DNA from: Erwinia pyrifoliae DSM 12163
GTDB lineage: Bacteria; Pseudomonadota; Gammaproteobacteria; Enterobacterales; Enterobacteriaceae
Assembly: GCF_000026985.1 (NCBI RefSeq)
Contig: NC_017390.1
Coordinates: forward strand, 1,813,692-1,867,284
Reading direction: 5' to 3'
Length of the DNA stretch: 53,593 nucleotides
Shown: piece by piece, positions 8,850-18,613 of the stretch
Numbering within the stretch: position 1 is the first letter of the stretch
Layout: each line of letters opens with the position of its first letter
Notes under the pieces: generated by a model
Told to the model about the DNA's origin: nothing
What the model saw: only the letters and a program-made list of their open reading frames with translations
The model's database searches: none
Position numbers and translations under genes: made by a program

Positions 8850-8905
8850 ACCGTGTAATAAATAGCCTTGCCGTGGTGCAAAATAGTCCTGTACAAGAAA
8901 TTATT

Positions 8906-8933
8906 TTGACCTGCATCGGGCAGCTGATAAAGT
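8906..8933 (+). promoter_or_regulatory. Sigma70 promoter for yoaE
   Basis: TTGACC at 8906-8911 and TAAAGT at 8928-8933, 16 bases apart. It would give a leader of about 200 bases before yoaE. Confidence 0.55.
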
Positions 8934-8951
8934 AGGGATCCTTTTTTCATA

Positions 8952-9049
8952 CAGGAGTAACGGGCCTCAGCCCTCCCTATGGACTGTCACCGAAGTCGCT
9001 TAATCATGCAACCGGGCTACCCGGCATTTGCCTCAACGTCTCCTGACGT
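8952..9049 (+). promoter_or_regulatory. Structured 5' leader of yoaE with alternative pairings
   Basis: Three local hairpins are visible: GGGC-CTCA-GCCC (8962-8973), CCGGG-CTA-CCCGG (9012-9024, extendable by GCAA/TTGC) and ACGTC-TCCT-GACGT (9036-9049). In addition CAGGAG at 8952-8957 is perfectly complementary to CTCCTG at 9040-9045, a pairing that cannot coexist with the third hairpin, so the leader could switch between two folds. yoaE belongs to the TerC family, whose members are frequent targets of the manganese yybP-ykoY riboswitch; a GGAGTA is present at 8954-8959, but I cannot match the rest of that consensus. Called only as a structured leader. Confidence 0.45.
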
Positions 9050-9152
9050 AACCTCATATACCCTCGTTTGTCATCTCTGCCGCATGCTCAATCTGACGTC
9101 TGCTGCGCTTTCCCGTTCCTTTTTCCGGAGTCTTTCATGGAATTTCTTTTAG
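8979..9152 (+). CDS. Candidate leader ORF overlapping the yoaE start
   Basis: An open frame of 57 codons begins at ATG 8979, spans the structured leader and stops at TAG 9150-9152, 13 bases inside yoaE in a different frame. Such an overlap (stop just after the next start) is typical of translational coupling. The protein starts [17 protein letters not shown] and is not recognised. No good ribosome-binding site precedes 8979; the only other early in-frame start is ATG 9006. I recall a small protein gene called yoaL reported at this place in E. coli, but cannot verify similarity. May equally be non-coding leader. Confidence 0.35.
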   Translation: MDCHRSRLIMQPGYPAFASTSPDVTSYTLVCHLCRMLNLTSAALSRSFFRSLSWNFF

Positions 9153-10690
9153 ACCCCTCAATCTGGGCCGGTCTGCTCACGCTGATCGTTCTTGAAATCG
9201 TACTGGGCATCGATAATCTGGTGTTCATTGCCATCCTGGCAGATAAACTTCCCCCGAAGCTGCGTGATAAAGCGCGTCTGATCGGACTGTCGCTGGCCAT
9301 GGTGATGCGATTAGGGCTGCTGTCACTGATTTCGTGGATGGTCACGCTGACCCGTCCTCTGTTTAACGTGGGCGAGTTCAGTTTCTCGGGGCGCGACCTC
9401 ATCCTGTTGGTGGGGGGGCTTTTCCTGTTATTTAAAGCCACCATGGAGCTTCATGAGCGGCTGGAAAACCGCGACATGCACGGCGGGAGCCATAAAGGCT
9501 ACGCCAGTTTCTGGTCGGTTGTGGTGCAGATTGTCATTCTTGATGCCGTGTTTTCGCTCGATGCGGTGATCACTGCGGTGGGTATGGTGAACAACCTGCC
9601 GGTGATGATGACGGCAGTGGTGGTCGCTATGGGCATGATGCTGCTGGCTTCAAAGCCGCTGACTCATTTTGTTAACGCTCATCCAACGGTGGTGGTGCTG
9701 TGTCTCAGTTTCCTGCTGATGATTGGTCTGAGCCTGGTTGCGGAAGGTTTCGGCTTCCATATTCCTAAAGGTTATCTGTATGCGGCAATCGGCTTCTCAA
9801 TCCTGATTGAGTTATTCAACCAGATTGCCCGGCGTAACTTTGTGCGTCATCAGGAACGGCGGCCTATGCGTGAGCGAACCGCCGAGGCGATCCAACGGCT
9901 GATGGGCGGACGCCGTCAGAGCGACAGCCACAATAGTGAAAACAGTGAAGTGGCAGCCATTATGCCGCAGGAAGCGTTTAAAGACGAAGAGCGTTATATG
10001 ATCAATGGCGTACTGACTCTGGCTTCACGTTCGGTACGCAGTATCATGACGCCGCGTGGCGAGATTTCCTGGGTAGATGCGACGCGTCCGGTGGATGAAA
10101 TTCGAATTCAATTATTGGATACCCCGCACAGCCTGTTCCCGGTTTGTCGTGGTGAGCTGGATGAAATTGTCGGTGTGGTGCGCGCTAAGGAGCTGCTGGT
10201 AGCTCTGGATCATGGTATGGACGTTGCCACATTCGCGGCGGCTACATCGGCAATCATTGTGCCGGAAACGCTTGACCCGCTGAACCTGCTGGGTGTCTTA
10301 CGCCGTGCCAAGGGCAGTTTTGTCGTGGTGACCAATGAATTTGGCGTGGTGCAGGGATTGATTACGCCGCTTGACGTGCTGGAAGCCATCGCCGGCGAGT
10401 TCCCGGACGAGGACGAAACCCCGGATATCGTTGCTGATGGCGATGGCTGGCTGGTGAAAGGAGGGACGGATCTGCACTCTCTGCAACATTTGCTGGATAA
10501 TCAGGATCTGGTCAAGCCTGAAGACGATCACGCTTCACTGGCGGGTTTGTTGATTGAACAAAAAGGGCAGTTGCCCAAGCCCGGAGAAGTGATCGCTATG
10601 CCGCCGTTGCGCTTCCAGATTATCGAAGCGACCGATTATCGCATTGACCTGGTGCGCGTTACCCGGCAGCATGACGACGACGAGCATTAA
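9137..10690 (+). CDS. yoaE: TerC-family inner-membrane protein with CBS and transporter-associated domains (YoaE)
   Basis: A 517-residue protein, one shorter than E. coli YoaE. Residues about 1-240 form a TerC-type integral membrane domain with seven or so helices and the acidic membrane motifs GIDNLVFI and [15 protein letters not shown] typical of metal-ion-linked TerC proteins. About 300-425 is a CBS pair ([31 protein letters not shown]), and about 440-517 a CorC/HlyC-type domain. The start at 9137 was preferred to an in-frame TTG at 9068 because [14 protein letters not shown] matches E. coli and is preceded by CCGGAG. TerC relatives such as Alx and MeeF export manganese; the role of YoaE is not settled. 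Confidence 0.93.
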   Translation: MEFLLDPSIWAGLLTLIVLEIVLGIDNLVFIAILADKLPPKLRDKARLIGLSLAMVMRLGLLSLISWMVTLTRPLFNVGEFSFSGRDLILLVGGLFLLFKATMELHERLENRDMHGGSHKGYASFWSVVVQIVILDAVFSLDAVITAVGMVNNLPVMMTAVVVAMGMMLLASKPLTHFVNAHPTVVVLCLSFLLMIGLSLVAEGFGFHIPKGYLYAAIGFSILIELFNQIARRNFVRHQERRPMRERTAEAIQRLMGGRRQSDSHNSENSEVAAIMPQEAFKDEERYMINGVLTLASRSVRSIMTPRGEISWVDATRPVDEIRIQLLDTPHSLFPVCRGELDEIVGVVRAKELLVALDHGMDVATFAAATSAIIVPETLDPLNLLGVLRRAKGSFVVVTNEFGVVQGLITPLDVLEAIAGEFPDEDETPDIVADGDGWLVKGGTDLHSLQHLLDNQDLVKPEDDHASLAGLLIEQKGQLPKPGEVIAMPPLRFQIIEATDYRIDLVRVTRQHDDDEH

Positions 10691-10699
10691 TGGCTATCA

Positions 10700-10726
10700 A
10701 AAAAACCGGGGATCTCCCGGTTTTTT
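10700..10726. terminator. Bidirectional terminator between yoaE and sdaA
   Basis: Stem AAAAAACCGGG / CCCGGTTTTTT around a GATCT loop. It starts 9 bases after the yoaE stop and ends 8 bases before the convergent sdaA stop, with T runs on both strands. Confidence 0.9.
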
Positions 10727-10734
10727 CTTGCTCT

Positions 10735-12099
10735 TTAATCGCACTGCACTTTTATGGCCAAGCCACCGCGCGATGTCTCGCGGTACTTGGCGTTCATGTC
10801 TTTACCGGTTTCGTACATCGTTTCGATCACTTTATCCAGCGAGACTCGCGCTTCGCTGGTGCGGCGCATTGCCATGCGTGCGGAGTTGATCGCCTTAACC
10901 GAAGCAATCGCGTTACGTTCGATACAGGGAACCTGAACCTGGCCCGCCACCGGGTCACAGGTCAGCCCAAGATTGTGCTCCATGCCGATTTCAGCTGCAA
11001 CGCAAACCTGTTCAGGGCTGGCTCCCAACAGTTCTGCCAGCCCGGCCGCAGCCATTGAACACGCGACGCCCACCTCACCCTGGCAGCCGACTTCAGCACC
11101 AGAGATAGAAGCATTCATTTTATACAGAATGCCGATAGCACCGGAGGCCATAAAATAGCGAATGAAAATATCCGGACTGACCGGTTCAATAAAATGGTCA
11201 TAGTAGGCCAACACCGCCGGGACAATGCCACAGGCACCGTTGGTTGGGGCGGTCACCACACGTCCACCGGCGGCATTTTCTTCATTGACCGCCAGCGCAA
11301 ACATATTCACCCAGTCGATGACGTTCATCGGGTCGCTTGAAAGCTTGTCGGAGGAGACCAGCAGGCGGCGCAGCGCTGATGCACGGCGCGGCACGCGCAG
11401 CGGTCCGGGCAGTACCCCTTCCGTATTTAAGCCACGGTCGATACAGTCGCGCATGGTTTGCCACACGTCGGTGAAATAGCGTTCAATGTCCGCACGGCTG
11501 TGGACGGCAAGCTCGTTTTTCATCACCATGCCGGACAGGGACAGGCCGGTCATCTGGCAGTTAGCCAGCATCTCTTTAGCGGAATGAAACGGATAGGGAA
11601 CCGACACCGCATTGAGCGCCGTTTGACCGAAGTGCTCCTCATCGACGATAAAGCCCCCGCCGACCGAATAGTAAGTCTTGCTGTAAATTTTCAGGTCACC
11701 GGCGAAGGCATGAATACTCATGCCGTTTTCATGCAGTACAAGGTTGTCGCTGCGGAACACCATACCGCCTTCACGCGGGAAATCGACTTCATGTGCGCCG
11801 TTAGCCAGCAGCAGGCGCTGGCGCTGTTCAACATCGCGAATAAAGCCGGGGATGGCATCAATATCAACGCTTTGCGGCGAAGCACCGGACAGCCCCATAA
11901 TAATGGCGATATCAGTATGATGGCCTTTACCGGTCAGTGACAAAGAACCGTATACATCGACAGCAATACGCGTCACCGATGAGAGCTGGTGATTGTCCAC
12001 CAGATCGTCGACAAACTGTTTGCCGGCTTTCATTGGGCCTACCGTATGAGAGCTTGACGGGCCGATGCCGATCTTAAACATGTCGAAAACGCTAATCAC
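10735..12099 (-). CDS. sdaA: L-serine dehydratase (deaminase) 1
   Basis: A 454-residue iron-sulfur L-serine deaminase converting L-serine to pyruvate and ammonia. The N-terminal beta domain begins [20 protein letters not shown] (SSSHT substrate motif); the C-terminal catalytic domain carries the cysteines expected to hold the 4Fe-4S cluster ([28 protein letters not shown]) and ends [10 protein letters not shown] with the family's conserved C-terminal cysteine. Single-gene unit convergent with yoaE; its upstream 12100-12285 should hold the promoter (leucine/Lrp-controlled in E. coli), where I recognise no clear box. Confidence 0.97.
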   Translation of the reverse strand: MISVFDMFKIGIGPSSSHTVGPMKAGKQFVDDLVDNHQLSSVTRIAVDVYGSLSLTGKGHHTDIAIIMGLSGASPQSVDIDAIPGFIRDVEQRQRLLLANGAHEVDFPREGGMVFRSDNLVLHENGMSIHAFAGDLKIYSKTYYSVGGGFIVDEEHFGQTALNAVSVPYPFHSAKEMLANCQMTGLSLSGMVMKNELAVHSRADIERYFTDVWQTMRDCIDRGLNTEGVLPGPLRVPRRASALRRLLVSSDKLSSDPMNVIDWVNMFALAVNEENAAGGRVVTAPTNGACGIVPAVLAYYDHFIEPVSPDIFIRYFMASGAIGILYKMNASISGAEVGCQGEVGVACSMAAAGLAELLGASPEQVCVAAEIGMEHNLGLTCDPVAGQVQVPCIERNAIASVKAINSARMAMRRTSEARVSLDKVIETMYETGKDMNAKYRETSRGGLAIKVQCD

Positions 12100-12285
12100 G
12101 CTGGATGCTCCTTAAAGGATTTGATGACGTGGTGGGGATGTTCACGAAAGACCGCACCTGTTTTGCGAGAAATATAAATGAAATCACACCACATTGCAGT
12201 GATTAGGATCGATATCAAGCCAAATTCTGGCGAAAAGAAATGTAAAAAAACGGTTATCTCCGTATATGGCGACATTTTGTTTGCC

Positions 12286-12873
12286 TTATGCGCTGTTTGC
12301 CACCTGCAGGCTAAGCTGGCGGATAATTCCGGCGGTCATGCCCCAGATGAAATAGTCGTCATACCATGAGAGCCACACGCGATGAAGTTGCCCCGCGCGC
12401 TTAAAATCAAGTGGCGTATAGCGGCTAAGACGCAGCGCCTCTGCCAGCGGCATCTCGAACACCGATTCAACTTCGCCTTCGTTCGGCTGCCAGCAAATAT
12501 CGGCAGGCAATAAGCCGACGACCGGGGTAACCTGAAAGCCGGTGCTGCTGGTCACCGGCGGCAGAACGCCGATCACCCTTACCGCCTCCGGAGGAATAGC
12601 CACCTCTTCTTGCGCTTCCCGCAGGGCGGTGGCGATCGGGGAACTGTCGAGGGCGTCTCTCACGCCACCCGGAAAGGCGACCTGACCGGCATGTTGACGC
12701 AGCGTGGCGGCTCGTCGCGTCAACAATAAGGTTGGTGCGGCATGTGCGATCACTGGCACTAATACCGCCGCCTGTCGCCGGGGTAAGTGGCTGTGCTCTT
12801 GCGTAGCAGGAGGTTGTAACAGAAAGCGCGTCAGGAAGCGTTCCAGAAGGGTATGTTCAGGATTCATCGGCAC
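12286..12873 (-). CDS. nudL: Nudix CoA pyrophosphohydrolase NudL
   Basis: A 195-residue Nudix hydrolase of the CoA-pyrophosphatase subfamily. The UPF0035 signature [20 protein letters not shown] precedes a Nudix box seen as [13 protein letters not shown] (REUXEE core). Family members hydrolyse CoA to 3',5'-ADP and phosphopantetheine. Its start overlaps the end of pabB by 17 bases, so the pair is co-transcribed and probably translationally coupled, the same arrangement as yeaB-pabB in E. coli. Confidence 0.93.
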   Translation of the reverse strand: MPMNPEHTLLERFLTRFLLQPPATQEHSHLPRRQAAVLVPVIAHAAPTLLLTRRAATLRQHAGQVAFPGGVRDALDSSPIATALREAQEEVAIPPEAVRVIGVLPPVTSSTGFQVTPVVGLLPADICWQPNEGEVESVFEMPLAEALRLSRYTPLDFKRAGQLHRVWLSWYDDYFIWGMTAGIIRQLSLQVANSA

Positions 12874-14224
12874 CCGCTTCCAGACAGGGCAGAATGCGGT
12901 TCACCTTATCAAAGGTTTCCTGATACTCCGCCGCTTCATCGCTGTCGGCGACGATCCCCCCTCCGGCCGCGCAGTACAGCGTGCCGCGTTCGGCAATCAG
13001 CGTGCGAATAGTAATGCTGGTATCCATGCGCCCACAGACGCTAAGGTAGCCGATGCTGCCGCACCAGGCATTGCGGCGTTGTGGTTCAAGCTCTTCAATA
13101 ATCTCCATCGACCTGACCTTAGGCGCACCGGTGATCGAGCCGCCGGGAAAGCAGGCGCGCAGTAAATCGCAGGCGGTAAGTCCGGACTTCAGCTCGGCGG
13201 TAATAGTACTGACAAGGTGATGCACCGCCGGGAATGGCTCCACCACGAACAGTTCGGGAACCTCTACGCTGCCCGGTGTCGCCACCCGGCCGATATCATT
13301 ACGCAGCAGGTCAACAATCATCAGATTTTCACTGCGGTCTTTCGGCGACTGCGCCAGCTTTTCTCCCTGCCGGCGGTCGGCATCAGGATCGGCAAAGCGG
13401 GGCAGGGTTCCCTTGATCGGCCGGGTTTCAATCCGTTGCCGCTCAAGTTTAATGAAGCGTTCGGGAGACAGGCTGAGGATGGCGCTGTCGGGCAAACGCA
13501 AAAATGCGCTGAACGGAGCGCGGTTAGCCTTACACAGCCTGCAAAATGCCTGCCATTCATCGCCGTGGTACGTCGCGGCAAAACGCTGTGCCAGATTAAC
13601 CTGATAACAGTCGCCAGCCAGCAGCCATTGCTGAACCTGACGGAATTTTTCCCCATACTCCGTGCGTGACATATTCGCCTGCCAGCGGCTGGTGAGGCGA
13701 AAAGGTTCCGGCAGTAGCGGGCGTTGCGCTTCCAGCCAGCTCAGTTTGCTTGCGGCATCACCGTGCACGACAAGGGTCAGCGTTCGGCGATGGTGGTCAG
13801 CGATCAGCGCCCAGTCATAGATCCCGACAGCCATATCCGGCGTTGTGAGCTGTTGTTCTGCACTGACGGGCAATTTCTCGAAGCGGCGTCCAAGATCGTA
13901 ACCAAACAGCCCCAGCGCACCGCCCTGAAAAGGAAAATCGTCGTCAGGCACGGCCTGCAAACCGCAATTTTCCAGCTGCTGCTGCAGGAGTGCCAGCGGA
14001 TCGGCGCTGCTGGTCATAAAGTGGCCATCCGCTGCTATTTCCGTTTGCTCACCGCGTGTTGTCAGCGTGACACGCGGCCCGGCGACCAGGATATCAAAGC
14101 GATTGTCGTGGTGATCGGCAAATCCCGAATGGAGTAGCATCGCCCATGGCAGATGAGCGAGAGCGGCGAACTGATGCTCAACGGCATCGGGCGCATAAGT
14201 CAGAGAATGATAAACAGGTGACAT
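12857..14224 (-). CDS. pabB: Aminodeoxychorismate synthase component I
   Basis: A 455-residue chorismate-binding enzyme. With PabA (glutaminase) it converts chorismate to 4-amino-4-deoxychorismate, the precursor of p-aminobenzoate and folate. The catalytic domain shows [10 protein letters not shown] (the P-I-K-G motif with the active Lys), [10 protein letters not shown] and [19 protein letters not shown], and an N-terminal region of about 180 residues as in TrpE/PabB. Operon head of pabB-nudL. Length agrees with E. coli PabB (453). Confidence 0.96.
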   Translation of the reverse strand: MSPVYHSLTYAPDAVEHQFAALAHLPWAMLLHSGFADHHDNRFDILVAGPRVTLTTRGEQTEIAADGHFMTSSADPLALLQQQLENCGLQAVPDDDFPFQGGALGLFGYDLGRRFEKLPVSAEQQLTTPDMAVGIYDWALIADHHRRTLTLVVHGDAASKLSWLEAQRPLLPEPFRLTSRWQANMSRTEYGEKFRQVQQWLLAGDCYQVNLAQRFAATYHGDEWQAFCRLCKANRAPFSAFLRLPDSAILSLSPERFIKLERQRIETRPIKGTLPRFADPDADRRQGEKLAQSPKDRSENLMIVDLLRNDIGRVATPGSVEVPELFVVEPFPAVHHLVSTITAELKSGLTACDLLRACFPGGSITGAPKVRSMEIIEELEPQRRNAWCGSIGYLSVCGRMDTSITIRTLIAERGTLYCAAGGGIVADSDEAAEYQETFDKVNRILPCLEAGADES

Positions 14225-14338
14225 GATTCTTCAGCAGCCAGTACATTACAGAAGCTAAGCCTGACATATTTTTATCCCACTGGCATCTCTTTGTCACCCG
14301 TGAAATAATCCGTGGTGTAAACCACCCAGGAGTTAACT

Positions 14339-14566
14339 ATGTTCACAGGATTACCCGCGTTGTCATATGAACAGCAGCAACAGGCTGTAGAACGCATTCA
14401 GCAACTGATGGCCGAAGGAATGAGTAGCGGTGAGGCAATCGGCACGGTGGCGGCGGAAATCCGTGAGAATCATACCGGTGGTCATGTTGCCGTAATGTTC
14501 GACGAAGACGAAGAAGACTATATGGGCGACAACAACCACGACGAAGAAGAGCCGGAAGAAGAATAA
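14339..14566 (+). CDS. yoaH: UPF0181 protein YoaH with extended acidic tail
   Basis: A 75-residue protein whose first ~45 residues ([20 protein letters not shown] onward, including [11 protein letters not shown]) match E. coli YoaH (59 residues). The remaining part is an acidic tail with about 15 Asp/Glu in the last 25 residues ([19 protein letters not shown]), longer than in E. coli. Function unknown. The ribosome-binding site CAGGAG precedes the ATG. It lies between divergent pabB and convergent yoaB, as in E. coli. Confidence 0.88.
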   Translation: MFTGLPALSYEQQQQAVERIQQLMAEGMSSGEAIGTVAAEIRENHTGGHVAVMFDEDEEDYMGDNNHDEEEPEEE

Positions 14567-14578
14567 CCGATGGGCCAG

Positions 14579-14601
14579 CCCCTGCCACAGCGCGGCAGGG
14601 G
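14579..14601. terminator. Hairpin between convergent yoaH and yoaB
   Basis: Perfect 8-bp stem CCCCTGCC / GGCAGGGG with a 7-base loop between the two stop codons. It lacks a T run on either strand, so terminator activity is uncertain. Confidence 0.4.
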
Positions 14602-14607
14602 GGCAAA

Positions 14608-14952
14608 CTATTTTGCTGCAATAATCTTAATTTCCACCCGGTATTTCTCATCCATCAGATTTGCCTGCACGGTACAGCGTACCGGCGCGTTGCCCGGCGA
14701 CACCCACGCATCCCAGGCACGATTCATCGCCGCAAAATCTTCTTTGTGTACCAGAAACAGGGTTGCGTCCAGGATCTTGCTTTTATCTGAGCCAACACGC
14801 GTGAGCAGCTTATCGATTGTCGCCAGCGCATTTGCCGTCTGCGCCTCAGCGTCCTCATCCAGATTATCGGGCACGCTGGTGTAGTAGACCGTGTCATTGT
14901 GTACTACCGCTTCGGACATGCGGTGTTCCGGGTCGATGCGTTCAATGGTCAT
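14608..14952 (-). CDS. yoaB: RidA family protein YoaB
   Basis: A 114-residue YjgF/YER057c/UK114 (Rid) family protein. It matches E. coli YoaB over its length, with motifs ILDATLFLVHKEDFAAMNRA and PVRCTVQANLMDEKYRVEI; the conserved Arg of RidA-type imine deaminases corresponds to the Arg in APVRCTV. RidA proteins hydrolyse reactive enamine/imine intermediates released by PLP enzymes; activity of this subgroup has not been assigned to one substrate. Divergent from yoaA. Confidence 0.92.
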   Translation of the reverse strand: MTIERIDPEHRMSEAVVHNDTVYYTSVPDNLDEDAEAQTANALATIDKLLTRVGSDKSKILDATLFLVHKEDFAAMNRAWDAWVSPGNAPVRCTVQANLMDEKYRVEIKIIAAK

Positions 14953-15084
14953 ACTGGTTCCTTTTCATCTCCACTAAAAACCGCATCAGACTGGCACAGA
15001 TTGGTGTGGCCTGTCACCTAAAGGGTGGAGTGTGCAGGCAGATACTGACATAATTACAGTCGTTTTTACCGCCCGTGAGGATAT

Positions 15085-16995
15085 GTGACAGACGATTTTG
15101 CAGCAGATGGCGCCCTGGCGCAGGCAATACCCGGCTTCAGGCCGCGTGAACCTCAGCGCGAGATGGCCACGGCGGTGGCTCGTGCCATCGAAAATAAAGG
15201 CGAGCTGGTGGTTGAAGCGGGAACCGGCACTGGAAAAACCTATGCTTACCTTGCTCCGGCTTTGCGCTCCGGGAAAAAAGTGATCGTCTCTACCGGTTCC
15301 AAGGCGTTGCAGGATCAGCTATACAGCCGCGATTTGCCTACGGTGGCAAAAGCGCTGAAATTCAAGGGTAGCATGGCTCTGCTTAAAGGGCGCTCTAATT
15401 ATCTGTGCCTGGAGCGGTTGGAGCAGCAATCGATGGCGGGCGGTGAGCTGGCGGTGCAGGCGATGAGCGACCTGGTGCATCTGCGCGGCTGGTCAAATGA
15501 AACCGTCGACGGCGATATCAGCACCTGTGGCGGAGTAGCAGAAGACAGCATCATCTGGCCGCTGGTGACCAGCACCAATGATAATTGCCTCGGCAGCGAC
15601 TGCCCACAATATAAAGATTGCTTTGTGGTGAAAGCCCGTCGTAAGGCAATGGATGCCGATATGGTGGTGGTTAATCACCATCTTTTCCTTGCCGATATGG
15701 TGGTAAAGGAGGGCGGGTTTGCCGAGCTGATCCCAGATGCTGATGTGATGATCTTCGATGAAGCCCATCAGGTGCCGGATATTGCCAGCCAGTATTTCGG
15801 CCAGCAGTTATCGAGCCGCCAGCTGCTCGATCTGGCGAAAGACATCACCATTGCGTACCGCACCGAAATTCGTGATGTACAACAGCTGCAAAAGGCCGCC
15901 GACCGCCTGGCGCAAAGCGCTCAGGATTTTCGACTGTCGTTGGGCGACCCCGGCTTTCGCGGCAATCTGCGCGACCTGCTGCGCGATGCACCTATCCAGC
16001 GCGCGCTGTTGCTGCTCGATGACGCGCTGGAGCTGTGTTATGACGTGGCTAAACTCTCCCTCGGCCGTTCCGCACTGCTGGATGCGGCGTTTGAACGTGC
16101 TGCGCTATATCGCGGGCGTTTGAAACGGTTGAAGGATGTCAGCCAGCCAGGCTTCAGCTATTGGTATGAATGTAACTCGCGCCATTTTGTGCTGGCGCTG
16201 ACGCCACTGTCGGTGTCAGATCGTTTCCGTGAAGTGATGGATGAGCGCCCCGCCAGCTGGATCTTCACCTCGGCGACGCTGGCGGTGAATGAACAGATGA
16301 CCCATTTTGTTGAGCGTCTCGGCGTAGGCGGGGCAGAAGCGTTGATCCTCACCAGCCCGTTTGACTTTGCCAGCCAGGCCCTGCTGTGCGTGCCGCGTCA
16401 CCTGCCATCGCCTAATCAGCCCGGCGGCGCACGTCAGCTGGCGCATATGTTACGGCCGTTAATCGAGGCAAATAACGGCCGCTGCTTTTTCCTTTGTACA
16501 TCTCACCAGGTCATGCGCGATTTAGCGGCCGAGTTCCGCGCTACGCTGACCCTGCCAGTCCTGTTACAGGGAGAAACCAGCAAAGGCCAACTGCTGAAAC
16601 AGTTTGTGACGGCAGGCAATGCGTTGCTGGTGGCGACCAGCAGCTTCTGGGAGGGGGTGGACGTGCGTGGTGATGCACTGTCGCTGGTGATTATCGATAA
16701 GCTGCCGTTTACCTCTCCCGACGACCCACTGTTAAAAGCGCGCATGGAAGACTGCAAGGTACGCGGCGGCGATCCCTTTGCGGAGGTTCAGCTGCCGGAT
16801 GCGGTGATTACCCTGAAGCAGGGGGTTGGTCGTCTGATCCGCGATGTGAATGACCGGGGCGTATTGGTGATTTGCGATAATCGTCTGGTCATGCGCCCTT
16901 ACGGTGCGGTATTCGTTAACAGCCTGCCGCCAACGCCGCGCACCCGCGATTTGCAAAAAGCCGTGGATTTTCTCAAAGCCAGCGGGCAGCACTAA
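15085..16995 (+). CDS. yoaA: DinG/XPD-family iron-sulfur DNA helicase YoaA
   Basis: A 636-residue superfamily 2 5'-3' helicase. Walker A is EAGTGTGKT (about residues 45-52), Walker B is MIFDEAHQ with DEAH at 225-228. The four cysteines expected to bind the 4Fe-4S cluster are Cys108 (NYLCLE), Cys168, Cys173 and Cys179 (NDNCLGSDCPQYKDC). C-terminal helicase motifs include FTSATL and VGRLIRD. E. coli YoaA works with HolC in repair of damaged replication forks. The start is GTG 15085 with GAGG eight bases upstream. tsaB follows after 61 bases. Confidence 0.95.
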   Translation: MTDDFAADGALAQAIPGFRPREPQREMATAVARAIENKGELVVEAGTGTGKTYAYLAPALRSGKKVIVSTGSKALQDQLYSRDLPTVAKALKFKGSMALLKGRSNYLCLERLEQQSMAGGELAVQAMSDLVHLRGWSNETVDGDISTCGGVAEDSIIWPLVTSTNDNCLGSDCPQYKDCFVVKARRKAMDADMVVVNHHLFLADMVVKEGGFAELIPDADVMIFDEAHQVPDIASQYFGQQLSSRQLLDLAKDITIAYRTEIRDVQQLQKAADRLAQSAQDFRLSLGDPGFRGNLRDLLRDAPIQRALLLLDDALELCYDVAKLSLGRSALLDAAFERAALYRGRLKRLKDVSQPGFSYWYECNSRHFVLALTPLSVSDRFREVMDERPASWIFTSATLAVNEQMTHFVERLGVGGAEALILTSPFDFASQALLCVPRHLPSPNQPGGARQLAHMLRPLIEANNGRCFFLCTSHQVMRDLAAEFRATLTLPVLLQGETSKGQLLKQFVTAGNALLVATSSFWEGVDVRGDALSLVIIDKLPFTSPDDPLLKARMEDCKVRGGDPFAEVQLPDAVITLKQGVGRLIRDVNDRGVLVICDNRLVMRPYGAVFVNSLPPTPRTRDLQKAVDFLKASGQH

Positions 16996-17056
16996 TGAAT
17001 GAAGGTAGCAATATGATATGCTACGCGCCCGAAAATTCCTTACCCTTGAGGTGGCT

Positions 17057-17758
17057 ATGTCCACGCGAATATTAGCGATTGATACGGCGACAGAGGCCTG
17101 TTCGGTCGCACTATTGAATAATCAGCATCAGCTGGCCCATTTCGAGCTTTGCACCCGTGAACATACGCAACGCATCCTTCCGCTGGTACAGCAGCTGTTG
17201 CAGGAGGGCGGGGTGGCGTTAAACGAGCTGGATGCACTGGCCTTTGGTCGCGGCCCCGGCAGCTTTACCGGCGTGCGAATTGGTATTGGTATCGCTCAGG
17301 GGTTAGCGTTGGGCGCCGGGCTACCCTTAATCGGCATTTCAACCCTGAAAACGATGGCGCAAAGCGCATGGCGGCAACAGGGTGCAACCCGCGTGCTGGC
17401 AACGATTGATGCGCGTATGGGGGAAGTCTATTGGGCAGAATATCAGCGTGATGAGCAGGGCATCTGGCACGGCGAAGAGACTGAAGCGGTACTGAAACCT
17501 GAGGCCGCAGTGCAACGTATGGCGGCGCTGAGCGGCCAGTGGGCCTGCGTCGGTACGGGCTGGAAAGCCTGGCCGCAGATAGCCGGGTTCGACAGGCTCG
17601 ATCTGGTGATGACGGCAGTTGAGCTTCCGTGCGCCGAAGACATGCTTCCGCTTGCGCAGCAGGCGCTGTCAGAAGGATTAACGTTGGCCCCTGAGCACGC
17701 GGAACCCACATACTTACGTAACGATGTCGCATGGAAAAAATTACCCGGGCGTGACTAA
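17057..17758 (+). CDS. tsaB: tRNA threonylcarbamoyladenosine biosynthesis protein TsaB (YeaZ)
   Basis: A 233-residue ASKHA-fold protein. It starts [20 protein letters not shown], matching E. coli TsaB, and has the [14 protein letters not shown] motif at about residues 66-78. TsaB is the scaffold of the TsaBDE complex that completes t6A37 on ANN-decoding tRNAs; it is essential in E. coli and has lost the catalytic metal site of TsaD. I chose ATG 17057 (preceded by TTGAGGTGG) rather than an in-frame upstream start. It is flanked by yoaA and the lipoprotein gene yeaY as in E. coli and is probably co-transcribed with both. Confidence 0.96.
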   Translation: MSTRILAIDTATEACSVALLNNQHQLAHFELCTREHTQRILPLVQQLLQEGGVALNELDALAFGRGPGSFTGVRIGIGIAQGLALGAGLPLIGISTLKTMAQSAWRQQGATRVLATIDARMGEVYWAEYQRDEQGIWHGEETEAVLKPEAAVQRMAALSGQWACVGTGWKAWPQIAGFDRLDLVMTAVELPCAEDMLPLAQQALSEGLTLAPEHAEPTYLRNDVAWKKLPGRD

Positions 17759-17815
17759 GCCTCAGCAACTATTTAACAAATGCGCAGTCCAAGTAGCAAA
17801 ACCAGAGGAATTTTT

Positions 17816-18409
17816 ATGCGTAAAACAAAGTTGTGGCAGTTCAGTGGCTTGTTGCTTGTCTCGCTGTTGCTAAACGGTTGCATAACGGTGCCGGATTCGA
17901 TTAAAGGTACGACCGCCACACCGCAGCAGGATCTGGTGCGGGTGCTGGCTGCCCCGCAGCTGTATACCGGTCAGGAATCACGTTTTGGTGGCAAGGTCAT
18001 CAAAGTGGATAACCGCAAGGGTAAGACCCGCCTCGAAATCGCGGCCATGCCGCTTGATGAAGGTGCCAGACCGATACTCGGCTCGCCGTCTTTAGGGCGC
18101 ATTTATGCGGATGTCAATGGCTTTATTGACCCGGTAGATTTTAGCGATCGGATGGTCACCGTGGTTGGCCCCATCAGCGGCGTTGAAAAAGGCAAAATTG
18201 GTGATGCACAATACACCTTCCTGATCGTCAACGTTACCGGCTACCAGCGCTGGCACCCCAGCCAGCAAATTATTGCGCCAGCACCCATTGACCCATGGAT
18301 TTGGTATGGCCCGGATTATGGCCATCATCGTGGCGGATATTGGGGGCCTGCTCCCTGGGGCTACTACAACCCTGGTCCGGCTCGCGTGCAGACTATCCTC
18401 ACTGAATAA
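17816..18409 (+). CDS. yeaY: Slp-family outer-membrane lipoprotein YeaY
   Basis: A 197-residue lipoprotein precursor. The signal peptide ends in the lipobox LLLNGC with Cys22 as lipidation site; the next residues (Ile-Thr) do not include Asp at +2, so outer-membrane sorting is expected. The mature part has Slp-family features ([19 protein letters not shown]) and ends in a His/Tyr/Trp/Pro-rich low-complexity stretch ([14 protein letters not shown]). Start chosen at ATG 17816, after AGAGGAATTTTT, giving a normal signal peptide. In E. coli yeaY lies between tsaB and fadD, as here, and is reported to be sigmaE-dependent. Confidence 0.92.
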   Translation: MRKTKLWQFSGLLLVSLLLNGCITVPDSIKGTTATPQQDLVRVLAAPQLYTGQESRFGGKVIKVDNRKGKTRLEIAAMPLDEGARPILGSPSLGRIYADVNGFIDPVDFSDRMVTVVGPISGVEKGKIGDAQYTFLIVNVTGYQRWHPSQQIIAPAPIDPWIWYGPDYGHHRGGYWGPAPWGYYNPGPARVQTILTE

Positions 18410-18613
18410 GCGGTTCTGTCCATCACTTCACTGCATATCCGCACCACGGGTATGCCGTGTTAACGGTTTTTATTCACTTATAATTTAGTGATGGGCTTCG
18501 CAACCTGGCTGGAGAACGCGTAGCAAATGGGTGTAATGAGTTAAAGTAATGTTAACAAATGCTGGAAAATCGAGACTGCGATGACGTCCAATATCAAATT
18601 CCGAGGCAACTCT

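Noticed and set aside
8952..9049. Full yybP-ykoY manganese riboswitch
   Set aside because: Only a GGAGTA and the TerC-family gene downstream fit; the rest of the conserved core was not found, so it is reported as a structured leader only.
12704..13165. 153-codon plus-strand frame opposite nudL and pabB
   Set aside because: Antisense to two well-supported genes and without recognisable motifs.
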